A stretch of 64,000 bases of DNA from Schlesneria paludicola DSM 18645 (GTDB lineage Bacteria > Planctomycetota > Planctomycetia > Planctomycetales > Planctomycetaceae). The position numbers and the translations under genes are program-made. Location: assembly GCF_000255655.1 (NCBI RefSeq), contig NZ_JH636435.1, forward strand, positions 2,318,658 through 2,382,657, written 5' to 3'. Each line of letters starts with the position of its first letter. Position 1 is the stretch's first letter. The notes beneath the pieces were generated by a model that worked only from the letters and a program-made list of their open reading frames with translations, did not search any database and was not told the DNA's origin. Below are positions 27,430-35,074 of this stretch, one piece after another.

Positions 27430-28677
27430 ATGTTTTCCTCTCAATCGTTGGCTGTGTTTTACGCGATCTGCGGTGTGATCGTCGTGTGGATGTTGTTTCG
27501 CATGTGGCGAAAAAACCGACGTGGCAGTTCGGTCGAGAACCAGGCAAACGGCTTGCAGCGAACGAACGTGGCGGAACTGAAAGCAGTTCCAGTGACCGTT
27601 CCCATGGCGGCGGCAATCGCGCCTCCTCCAATCACGTATGCCGCGTCCACAGCATCGATTGCAGCATCAAAGGTCAGCACGCCCGTACGAAACGGAGAAT
27701 CAAGCTACGGAAACGATCGACGATTGCTCGAAACGCGTGGCATGCTGGCCCGTAATGAGAATCCGATGCCGCGCGTGCTGCCTGAAGAGGTTCCCGGCGT
27801 GGACGATAGCGACCGCGCCTTTGGAACCTGGCTGAACCCGGCCTTCGCGTCGCTCTTGCCCGAATCTCCTGAACGAAAAGAAGAAGCGCGGAGAGATCTG
27901 CAATCTGCGGGCTTCTACAATCCACATGCCATCGAGAATCTGGCGGCAACACGATATGTCGGAATGGTCGTGAGTGTCATCGTGATCCTCGCGATGCTCC
28001 TGGTTGCTCCGCCCCAACTGGAACCATGGCTGATGGCTTGCCTTGTCCTGGCACCCGCACTGGCATGGGCCTTGCCGGCGCTCTACGTTCGCACCAAGGC
28101 GAAAGAACGAAAACACGAAATCGAACGAGCAATGCCCGATCTGCTCGACATGCTGAACATGTGTGTTGGACAGGGGCTGACCGTGCCCGATTCATTACAG
28201 CGCATCGGCCGCGATTTCCGCGCAGTCTACCCGGCTTTGTCGCAGGAATTGGGAATCGTCAACGCCCAGGCGAAAATCAGCACGCTGCAAACCGCCTTGG
28301 AAAACTTCAGCCGACGGATCGATCTACCCGAAGTGCACTCGCTCACGTCGCTGCTGATTCAGACCGAACGCATGGGAACGAGCATTTCGCAAGCGTTGAC
28401 AACCTACAGCGACACGATGCGCGAAAGTCAGCGACAACAGGCGGACGAAAAAGGCAATCGGGCAACCTTCCGCCTGCTGTTTCCTACCGTCCTGTGCCTC
28501 ATGCCCGCGGTGTACCTCTTCCTTCTTGGCCCTGCGATCAACGAACTGCAGCGATTCTTCTATGGCGGCGGCCTGGATTCGCTGAATTCTGGATCGCAAG
28601 TCGTTCAGCGGATGAACGCGACACGGAATCGAGGCCAAAACCCCGGTTCTGGACAGCGAACCAGCGCCGGACAGTAG
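27430..28677 (+). CDS. tadC: Tad platform protein TadC (T2SSF domain)
   Basis: The second inner-membrane platform protein, 415 aa. An N-terminal helix (AVFYAICGVIVVWMLF) is followed by an Ala/Pro-rich linker of about 110 residues, longer than in most TadC proteins. Then come two helices near 178-216, the T2SSF domain (AMPDLLDMLNMCVGQGLTVP to ERMGTSISQALTTYSDTMR) and a C-terminal helix (LLFPTVLCLMPAVYLFLLGP). A Ser/Asn/Gly-rich tail ends it. This is the last recognisable gene of the Tad operon; no TadD, TadZ, secretin or Flp gene follows. Confidence 0.92.
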   Translation: MFSSQSLAVFYAICGVIVVWMLFRMWRKNRRGSSVENQANGLQRTNVAELKAVPVTVPMAAAIAPPPITYAASTASIAASKVSTPVRNGESSYGNDRRLLETRGMLARNENPMPRVLPEEVPGVDDSDRAFGTWLNPAFASLLPESPERKEEARRDLQSAGFYNPHAIENLAATRYVGMVVSVIVILAMLLVAPPQLEPWLMACLVLAPALAWALPALYVRTKAKERKHEIERAMPDLLDMLNMCVGQGLTVPDSLQRIGRDFRAVYPALSQELGIVNAQAKISTLQTALENFSRRIDLPEVHSLTSLLIQTERMGTSISQALTTYSDTMRESQRQQADEKGNRATFRLLFPTVLCLMPAVYLFLLGPAINELQRFFYGGGLDSLNSGSQVVQRMNATRNRGQNPGSGQRTSAGQ

Positions 28678-28876
28678 TGCTCGTCGCAAGTGAAAGCGCA
28701 GGCCAATACGCCGCTTCGCTTCAACCCAAAAGGGTGCAGCGAAGCTCGTCGACCGTCCTACTGATTCACGCAACCATGCGGAATTCTCGTATGACTTGGG
28801 ACCCGCAGGGTCTCCGGACATCATCGAAACGCGTTCCGTGATGGCCCGATGCAGCAGGGCCATCGCACGCCTGGCT

Positions 28877-29587
28877 TTAACCACGCTTTGCCGCACCAAA
28901 AGCCGCAAAGCAACTGTTTTTATGCAGAATCTCGACGTGCTCAAACCCGACCTCCCGCAGCAAATCCAGTTGATACATCAATGGCCGTGGAGTGTCTTCT
29001 TGTTCAATGTAGTTAAAGACGTGATCTCGATATGCCTCGTCCTTGAAGTTTGACAAGTATTCGCCATAGCGTTTCCACATCAGCGTTTGCACGGGAGCGA
29101 TCGAACTTTCGATCAGATCGAAAATCCAGATCGATCCGCCTGGCCGAAGGGCACGATAAAACTTCGCGAAGACCGATTGCCATTCTTCATCCGTTCGCAA
29201 GTGGTGCAGAACGGCCGAGGCTAGAATCAGATCGCAACTGGAATCACCCAACTCCAGTGTGCGAATGTCACTCTGAAGTGTCGTCACCCGACCAGCAGTC
29301 TTTTGCCCAACACGTTCTGCCGCGCGATCCAGCATCGGTCGACTCAAGTCGATCAAGGTGCAGTCCAACCCCGGCAGCAGTTCGAGCAATCGCAATGTGT
29401 AGTTTCCAGCACCGCACCCCACGTCGAAGACATGCCGCGCCTCTGGTGACACCGCCGCCGCCACCTGCGCGACCAGCAGCATCGCCAGCGGCGCATCGAC
29501 CGTGGCCGATTGGCCTGTTTCTAAATTGGAAAACCGTTCGACATCGGCATCGAATCGCTGCCGGATTTCATCGACCGAAGATTTCAC
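28877..29587 (-). CDS. Class I SAM-dependent methyltransferase
   Basis: A 236-aa Rossmann-fold methyltransferase. Motif I is HVFDVGCGAGNYTLRLL, motif II lies around CTLIDLSRPMLDRAAERVG, and post-I and motif III regions are TLQSDIRTLELGDSSCDLIL and LRPGGSIWIFDLIES. The overall pattern is that of UbiE/small-molecule methyltransferases. The C-terminal part (YEHVEILHKNSCFAAFGA-like) may form the substrate lid. The substrate is unknown. It is convergent with the Tad operon and shares no obvious operon; the MarR gene lies about 200 nt upstream on the same strand. Confidence 0.85.
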   Translation of the reverse strand: MKSSVDEIRQRFDADVERFSNLETGQSATVDAPLAMLLVAQVAAAVSPEARHVFDVGCGAGNYTLRLLELLPGLDCTLIDLSRPMLDRAAERVGQKTAGRVTTLQSDIRTLELGDSSCDLILASAVLHHLRTDEEWQSVFAKFYRALRPGGSIWIFDLIESSIAPVQTLMWKRYGEYLSNFKDEAYRDHVFNYIEQEDTPRPLMYQLDLLREVGFEHVEILHKNSCFAAFGAAKRG

Positions 29588-29784
29588 GATTCACTCCTAC
29601 TACCTGTGCCTGATGTTTCCCGATCCGAAGACATACGATTGCATCAATCATGCTCCCACGGTGTCTTCATCGTAAATGGGCCCTCTGGTGCCCAGTACTT
29701 AGGTGAGAGCTCTCTCGGGAATGAGGTTCATGGTTTTCCCACTGCCCTGCTGTGACTGCGATGACATTGCCAGGAATCATGCCG

Positions 29785-30243
29785 TCATTTGCGACACGTT
29801 TCAGAGTCCGCATCCTGGGCAGGTCCGGCCAATTTCTCGATCAGTTTGCGCAGAATCCGTGCCATATGCTGACGATCAACAGGAGGAAGCTGCTCGAAGA
29901 GTTCGGTCACAGTCGCGTTATTCGCCAGCATACTTTCCTTGCTGACCAATACCCCTTCCGGCGTGAGTCGAATAATGGTCGCCCGTCGATCGTGCGGATG
30001 CGGCTCGCGTATGACCAGACCTTCGTTTTCCAATCCATCGACCAGTTTCGTCACACTGCGCGGCGTCACCTCAAGATGAGAACTGATATCCGTCATCTTG
30101 CATCCGCCATGGCATTGCAGCGTCATCAACAGCTTGGCGCGCGCAGGCGTCGTTCCGGCGCGGCCCATTTCCGAAAAGATTTTTCGGGTAAAGGCTTTGC
30201 CGAATTCGGCCATCAGCGGTGCAAGTTCCTGCGGGGTCACCAT
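29785..30243 (-). CDS. MarR family transcriptional regulator
   Basis: A winged-helix dimeric repressor of 152 aa. The frame is open far upstream, but the ATG at 30243 (MVTPQELAPLMAEFG) gives the family length and leaves the operator-bearing intergenic region free. DNA-binding parts are visible: TPARAKLLMTLQCHGGCKMTDISSHLEVTPRSVTKLVDGLENEGLV, then the wing with PHDRRATIIRLTPEG (D-x-R signature). It is divergent from the propeller gene and separated from it by 104 bases carrying a perfect inverted repeat, so it very probably represses itself and that gene. The inducing ligand is unknown. Confidence 0.92.
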   Translation of the reverse strand: MVTPQELAPLMAEFGKAFTRKIFSEMGRAGTTPARAKLLMTLQCHGGCKMTDISSHLEVTPRSVTKLVDGLENEGLVIREPHPHDRRATIIRLTPEGVLVSKESMLANNATVTELFEQLPPVDRQHMARILRKLIEKLAGPAQDADSETCRK

Positions 30244-30266
30244 GTCGACGACACAATCCAACGATC

Positions 30267-30295
30267 TTGACACATACAGTACCAGAACATATTGT
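30267..30295 (+). promoter_or_regulatory. Putative promoter of the propeller gene
   Basis: A perfect -35 TTGACA (30267-30272) and a -10-like TATTGT (30290-30295) are separated by 17 nt. They lie 52 nt upstream of the propeller start codon, facing it. The MarR operator candidate covers both boxes. Confidence 0.65.
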
Positions 30296-30311
30296 ACCGG
30301 TACTGTATGTG
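30271..30311. promoter_or_regulatory. Perfect 13-bp inverted repeat, MarR operator candidate
   Basis: The arms CACATACAGTACC (30271-30283) and GGTACTGTATGTG (30299-30311) are exact reverse complements with a 15-nt spacer. An inner GTACCGGTAC palindrome sits at 30294-30303. The site overlaps the promoter boxes and lies between the divergent marR-type gene and its neighbour, which is the classic place for a MarR operator. Confidence 0.75.
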
Positions 30312-30347
30312 GCGGGGATTTCCAAAAGCTATTTAACGGAGTGTTCC

Positions 30348-32186
30348 ATGAGCGACACGACAATTCAAGTCGATTCGAAAACGAGCGGAGATTCTCCCAC
30401 CCGACGATTGCGACTTTGGCCCGGCGTTTTGGTAATTGTCGCTCTTTGGTCGCTCCGTATCTGGGCCTCTGTTGGTGAACCGGCCCCGTCGAAATTCTTT
30501 TTTGGTCTGATTGTTGCCCCCGCCGCCGCAATGCTCTTGCTCGCGCTCTGGTGGTTACTGGCCAGCCGATTGCGTTGGTCGGACCGACTTGTCGGAATTG
30601 CGGTCCTCGCTCTGACAGGTGTCGGGACGTCCCTGATCGCTGGCAAGAACTTCCCTGTGATGGGATTGATCCTTTATGCCATCCCCGTCGTCGCAACGTT
30701 GTGGGTCACTTGGTTATTGGTCTCGTGGAAGCTTTCATGGCCGGTGCGCCGCGCAGGGATGCTACTCGTCTTTCTCGGTTGCGGAGCGGTTTACTCGATG
30801 CTTCGCGTCGATGGGATGGACGGCAGTTTTGCCGCAGCATTCAACTGGCGCTGGACACCAACCCCAGAATCGAAACTGCTGTCGGAATTGAAGTCGACCA
30901 GCAAGCCCGCCGGATCAAGCACGACATCAGCCGTCGTTGACCTTGTTTTGAAAGAAGGGGATTGGCCGAGTTTTCGCGGCCCCCGTCGCGATGGAAGTTT
31001 GACGGGTGTCCGAATCCGCACAGACTGGGACAAGACGCCACCGAAAGAGCTCTGGCGTCATCGAATTGGCCCCGGCTGGTCCTCATTCTCAGTCATCGGG
31101 CACCACCTGTTCACGCAGGAACAGCGAGGTGATGACGAATTCGTCGTGTGTTACGACACCGAGTCTGGCAACGAGATCTGGGCTCATCGTGACAAGGCTC
31201 GATTCGAAGAAGTTGTGGCGGGTGCGGGTCCACGTGGCACGCCAACGTTTCATGAAGGTCGTATCCTCGCGCTCGGTGCAACCGGGCGGCTCAACTGTCT
31301 GAATGCGGCGACAGGCGAAAAACTGTGGTCCGCAGATATTGTCGCCGACACCAAGGCCAAAACCCCGCAATGGGGATTCTCTGGCTCGCCGCTCGTCTCT
31401 CACGGTCTGGTCACGGTCTTCGCCGGCGGTCCTGAAGGGAAAGGCGTTGCGGCCTACAAATTTGATTCTGGAGAATTGGCGTGGACTTCTGGAGATGGCT
31501 CCCACAGCTATTGCTCAACACATCCCGCAACGATGGGCGGGGTGGAGCAGGTGTTGGTCACGTCGGATGTCGGCCTGGCCTCATACGAACCCGAAAGCGG
31601 CAAAGTGCTGTGGGAGCATCGTTGGCCTGTCGAGCAAGCGCGTGTCGTTCAACCTGCGATCTTGAACGACACCGATGTACTCTTAGGGACCGGAATGACT
31701 GGCGGAACGCGGCGTTTGTCGGTGCACCGCGAGGGTGAGGAATGGAAGTTGGAAGAGCAATGGACATCCAAAGTCATCAAGCCCTACTACAACGACTTTG
31801 TGGTCCGAAACGACTACCTGTATGGATTTGACAACAATATCTTCATGTGCGTTGGACTGGCCGACGGCAAGATGAAATGGCGAACTCGCGGTTACGGAAA
31901 TGGGCAAGTCTTGCTGTTGGCCGACGACGCGTTGCTGCTGATTCTCACCGAGCAGGGTGAAGTGGCCCTCGTCGAAGCGCGCCCCGAAGAACACAAGGAA
32001 CTCGTGCGGATCAAGGCGATCGAGGGAAAAACGTGGAACCATCCCGTAGTGGCCCACGGAAAGTTGTTTGTTCGAAACGCAGAAGAGATTGCGGGCCTTG
32101 AGCTGCCACTGCTGAACACTTCGCTCTCAGGTGAATCAGGTCGCTCAGAAAAAGAAACGGCCACATCGACCGAGGAAGCCAAATAA
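30348..32186 (+). CDS. Membrane-anchored PQQ-like beta-propeller protein
   Basis: A 612-aa protein. Five hydrophobic helices fill residues 25-152 (about 25-43, 50-72, 80-98, 105-127, 135-152). The rest is a beta-propeller of PQQ/BamB-like repeats. It opens with DWPSFRGPRRDG and has recurring blade ends such as CYDTESGNEIWAH, CLNAATGEKLWSA, YEPESGKVLWEH and GLADGKMKWRT. No PQQ-ligand set or heme motif is obvious, so enzyme activity is doubtful; a scaffolding or sensing role is possible. GGAG sits about 7 nt before the chosen ATG. It is probably controlled by the divergent MarR regulator. Confidence 0.82.
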   Translation: MSDTTIQVDSKTSGDSPTRRLRLWPGVLVIVALWSLRIWASVGEPAPSKFFFGLIVAPAAAMLLLALWWLLASRLRWSDRLVGIAVLALTGVGTSLIAGKNFPVMGLILYAIPVVATLWVTWLLVSWKLSWPVRRAGMLLVFLGCGAVYSMLRVDGMDGSFAAAFNWRWTPTPESKLLSELKSTSKPAGSSTTSAVVDLVLKEGDWPSFRGPRRDGSLTGVRIRTDWDKTPPKELWRHRIGPGWSSFSVIGHHLFTQEQRGDDEFVVCYDTESGNEIWAHRDKARFEEVVAGAGPRGTPTFHEGRILALGATGRLNCLNAATGEKLWSADIVADTKAKTPQWGFSGSPLVSHGLVTVFAGGPEGKGVAAYKFDSGELAWTSGDGSHSYCSTHPATMGGVEQVLVTSDVGLASYEPESGKVLWEHRWPVEQARVVQPAILNDTDVLLGTGMTGGTRRLSVHREGEEWKLEEQWTSKVIKPYYNDFVVRNDYLYGFDNNIFMCVGLADGKMKWRTRGYGNGQVLLLADDALLLILTEQGEVALVEARPEEHKELVRIKAIEGKTWNHPVVAHGKLFVRNAEEIAGLELPLLNTSLSGESGRSEKETATSTEEAK

Positions 32187-32255
32187 GGCGTCGCAGCACG
32201 ATGCTTCGACGCCGTCAATGACTCGTACAATCGGCCCCGGTCCTCACACCCTCCA

Positions 32256-33062
32256 CTAACTTCGGTGTTCGACCGGGCCGTCGTACCAGCCGCGAAGAAT
32301 GGTCACACTCACCAGATTGACGAAACCAAAGATCGCAATCCCAAACAAGGTCGATGTCAACACGGCGGCAAACAGCCGATCGAGCTGCGACTGCCCGTTC
32401 GTGGAATAGATCAAATAGCCGAGACCAAACTGTTTTGATCCATAGCCCACGAAGAACTCGCCCACGATCGATCCAACGACTGACAGACCGCTGGCGGTGC
32501 GAGCTCCCGCAAGGATCCCCGGCACGGCACTCGGGAATCGCAACTTCATTAAGACCTGCCAGCGTGAGGCGTTGTTCAATCGGAACAGATCGAGCAGGTC
32601 CGGATCGATATCCAACAAACCCTGGGTGCCATTCGACAGAATGGGAAACAAGCCCAGAATAAACGACACAAACACGACGCTCTGAAAACCATAGCCGCAC
32701 CACCGAACAATCAAGGGAGCAATGGCAACAATCGGAACGGTCTGCAAGAAGATGAAGTATGGATAGCCGCAGGCCCGCAGCGTCGGCGACTGCGAAAAGG
32801 CGAACGCAATCAACGTTCCGACGATCAGACTCCCCGCGAAACCGATCGCCGCGGCCGAGCCTGTGTACATGACGGCCCGCGCCAACAGTGGCGCGTCATT
32901 GAGAAATGCCTTTGCTACCGACAATGGAGCCGGCAACAAATAGGGCTTGATCGCAAAGCCGACCATGCAGGCCTGCCAGATTGCGATGACGACTCCGAAG
33001 ACCACTAGCGGCGGCACAACCGCCTGAGCCAGTTGCCGCATCCATCTCGAGCACGTCGTCAT
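32256..33062 (-). CDS. ABC transporter permease (SsuC/TauC/ThiX type)
   Basis: A 268-aa inner-membrane permease with about six helices. The cytoplasmic EAA-like loop is visible as LNNASRWQVLMKLRFPSAVPGILAGARTA, the contact site for the ATPase. The family imports nitrate, sulfonates, taurine or thiamine precursors. The start overlaps the ATPase gene by 4 nt (ATGA), so translation is coupled. No substrate-binding gene is adjacent; an orphan one of the matching family lies at 48075. Confidence 0.9.
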   Translation of the reverse strand: MTTCSRWMRQLAQAVVPPLVVFGVVIAIWQACMVGFAIKPYLLPAPLSVAKAFLNDAPLLARAVMYTGSAAAIGFAGSLIVGTLIAFAFSQSPTLRACGYPYFIFLQTVPIVAIAPLIVRWCGYGFQSVVFVSFILGLFPILSNGTQGLLDIDPDLLDLFRLNNASRWQVLMKLRFPSAVPGILAGARTASGLSVVGSIVGEFFVGYGSKQFGLGYLIYSTNGQSQLDRLFAAVLTSTLFGIAIFGFVNLVSVTILRGWYDGPVEHRS

Positions 33063-33820
33063 TCCGCAGCCTCACGAAGTCGTTGACTCAGCTCACCACA
33101 CAGCCGGGCGAACCCTGGTTCGGCCCGCAGCGCTGGTTCCCGGGGATACGCAAACGGCACGGGGACTTCAGCGACAATTGTCCCCGGACGCTTGCTCATG
33201 ACGAGCACGCGTTGTGAAAGAAACACCGCCTCGGTGACGTTGTGCGTCACAAACATCCCGGTCCAACGATGCTGCGTCCAGATTCGAACTAACTCTTCAT
33301 TCAATTGCTGTCGCAAAACGTCATCCAGCGCGGCAAACGGTTCATCGAGCAACAACAGGTCGGGCTGAATGACGAGCGCTCGCGCCAGCGAGACACGCAT
33401 CCGCATCCCGCCCGACAGGTTTCGAGGTCGTTTCCGCGCATCATCGGCTGTCAGTCCGATCAAACGTAGCGATTCCTCGATCCGCCCTGCGTACGATTGT
33501 CGCGACAGCCCCTGAAGTTCGAGGGGCAACCGAATATTGTCCGCGACGGTTCGCCAAGGCAACAAATTCGGCTCTTGGAACACGAACGACACGCGACACG
33601 CACTACGCCGCGCCACTTCGGGTGCCTCGCCGCCGACAGTCAATTTCCCCGATGTCGCAGGCATCAATCCCGCAACGAGGCGCAGGAATGTCGACTTTCC
33701 ACAGCCAGAGGGGCCCAGCAGCGAGACAAACTCGCCCTGCCGGATTTCGCAGGTGATCTCCGCGAGCGCCTGCCGTAATGCACCGAATGCCATCGATGTC
33801 TCTCGAGCTTCGATGAACAT
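33059..33820 (-). CDS. ABC transporter ATP-binding protein (SsuB/TauB/ThiZ type)
   Basis: The cytoplasmic ATPase partner of the permease. The core shows Walker A GPSGCGKST, the Q-loop QEPNLLPW, signature LSGGMRMRVSLARAL, Walker B LLLLDEPFAALD and H-loop FVTHNVTEA. The start at 33820 (MFIEARETSMAFG) gives the usual length of about 253 aa; the frame is open 333 nt further upstream, but that part looks unlike any ABC domain. If the longer start were used, it would swallow the region that carries three palindromes. Substrate not determined by sequence. Confidence 0.9.
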   Translation of the reverse strand: MFIEARETSMAFGALRQALAEITCEIRQGEFVSLLGPSGCGKSTFLRLVAGLMPATSGKLTVGGEAPEVARRSACRVSFVFQEPNLLPWRTVADNIRLPLELQGLSRQSYAGRIEESLRLIGLTADDARKRPRNLSGGMRMRVSLARALVIQPDLLLLDEPFAALDDVLRQQLNEELVRIWTQHRWTGMFVTHNVTEAVFLSQRVLVMSKRPGTIVAEVPVPFAYPREPALRAEPGFARLCGELSQRLREAAE

Positions 33821-34209
33821 CGGTGGTTCGTCAGGCACTTCGAGTCTCTTCCTGCAGAGTAGTCCCGATTCGAAAACGGGAACTGAACATGGCAATCCGC
33901 ATGAGCCAACGACGGAATCATCCCCCCGCGGAGAGAAAATCATCGCTGATGCGTGCACATTGTTGAAGGCCCATTCACTTTCGGCCACAGTGGACGCGGA
34001 AATTTCCCCTTCGAATCTTCGAATCGCGCTGACCGGAACGTTCCCGGGAATGTGATCCCGCGGGAAAGTGTCTTTGAGGTCCCTTGCTGGAAAGCTATCA
34101 TTCGGCCACTTCGTGTGAAAATCTGAGTTTCGTGCCCTGGAAATCTCGCTCACCTGGCGACGATCTCACGCGCTCATTGCCTTCGTTCATTCCCGGTTGG
34201 AATCGCTTG
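33821..34209. other. Divergent intergenic region between ABC and coaX genes
   Basis: A spacer of about 390 bases between the ATPase gene (-) and coaX (+), if the short ATPase start is right. Three 10-bp palindromes crowd at 34035-34065. No conserved TPP riboswitch core was found, which weakens but does not exclude a thiamine-precursor transporter. Confidence 0.45.
34035..34065. promoter_or_regulatory. Three perfect 10-bp palindromes in 31 bases
   Basis: GGAACGTTCC (34035-34044), TTCCCGGGAA (34041-34050, overlapping the first) and TCCCGCGGGA (34056-34065). Such density in a divergent spacer suggests binding sites for a dimeric regulator. Which regulator is unknown. Confidence 0.45.
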
Positions 34210-35070
34210 ATGCTCCGTCCCCTGCTGGCCATTGACGCCGGAAACAGCCGCCTGAAGTTTGGCTTCTTCTTGCCGGCGCGCTGTTCGTTCTTTCGCCGCA
34301 TCGGCGAAGACATCGTCCGGATTGTCGACACCAAACGCGACTGGCCGAATTGTCAGCGTTTTCTGGCCATTCCCGCTGGTGATGAAATTCCTTGGAAGAC
34401 ACTCGCGAGTTGGCAGCCAGAAGGAACCGTTATCGCTGGCTCAAATCCGCAAGCCATCGAACGCGTCCTGAGCGAATGGCCACAATCCGCGTTGCCAACA
34501 CCGCTGATTGTCCGAGATCGCGCGGCCATCCCCGTCGAGGTCGATGTTGATTTTCCTGAGAAAGTCGGTATCGATCGTCTGCTGAATGCGGTCGCCGCGA
34601 ACGTTCTTCGTCCCGCCTCACGGGCGACGATTGTGATCGATTCAGGCACGGCGACGACGCTGAATTTCATCAGCCGCGATGGCGTGTTTCGCGGTGGCGC
34701 GATTCTGCCGGGGTTGGAAATGTCGGCGAAAGCCTTACATCATTATACGGCAGTTCTGCCCCAGTTGCCGGTCCAAGATCTCGGCGGCGAACCGCCTGTG
34801 ACCCCGGGACGCAATACCCGCGAAGCCATTCGAAACGGGCTTTTCTGGGGACAAGTCGGTGCGATTCGAGAACTGGTCTATCAAACGTGCCGGCATGAAC
34901 ACCTTTCGAGACCAGACTTCGAGACACCCATCGATCGTGCCGACGCTCCGTGGATGATTCTCACGGGCGGTGGCGGTCCCGTTCTGTCGCCTCAGTTCCC
35001 AGGTCTGCTCTTTGTCCCTTCACTGGGTATGCACGGGTTGGTGATTACCGCGTGGAAAAAGGGCGGTTGA
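34210..35070 (+). CDS. coaX: Type III pantothenate kinase
   Basis: Phosphorylates pantothenate, the first step from the vitamin to coenzyme A, in the cytoplasm. The product is 286 aa from ATG 34210 (MLRPLLAIDAGNSRLKFG). CoaX landmarks are visible: the phosphate loop DAGNSRLKFG, PVEVDVDFPEKVGIDRLLNAVAAN with the conserved G-x-D-R, VIDSGTATTLNFI, and GGAILPGLEMSAKALHHYTAVLPQL. The bulky first third fits the divergent planctomycete forms. The stop lies 4 nt before the GTPase gene. PanB, of the same pathway, is encoded separately at 7.6-8.4 kb. Confidence 0.92.
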   Translation: MLRPLLAIDAGNSRLKFGFFLPARCSFFRRIGEDIVRIVDTKRDWPNCQRFLAIPAGDEIPWKTLASWQPEGTVIAGSNPQAIERVLSEWPQSALPTPLIVRDRAAIPVEVDVDFPEKVGIDRLLNAVAANVLRPASRATIVIDSGTATTLNFISRDGVFRGGAILPGLEMSAKALHHYTAVLPQLPVQDLGGEPPVTPGRNTREAIRNGLFWGQVGAIRELVYQTCRHEHLSRPDFETPIDRADAPWMILTGGGGPVLSPQFPGLLFVPSLGMHGLVITAWKKGG

Positions 35071-35074
35071 TCGA

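Noticed and set aside
33821-34153. Upstream extension of the ABC ATPase by 111 codons
   Set aside because: The added residues have no ABC features and would cover palindromes and the divergent promoter region; the shorter start gives the usual family length.
33821-34209. TPP riboswitch before the ABC importer genes
   Set aside because: The conserved CTGAGA core was not found on the minus strand; the same holds before the orphan binding-protein gene.
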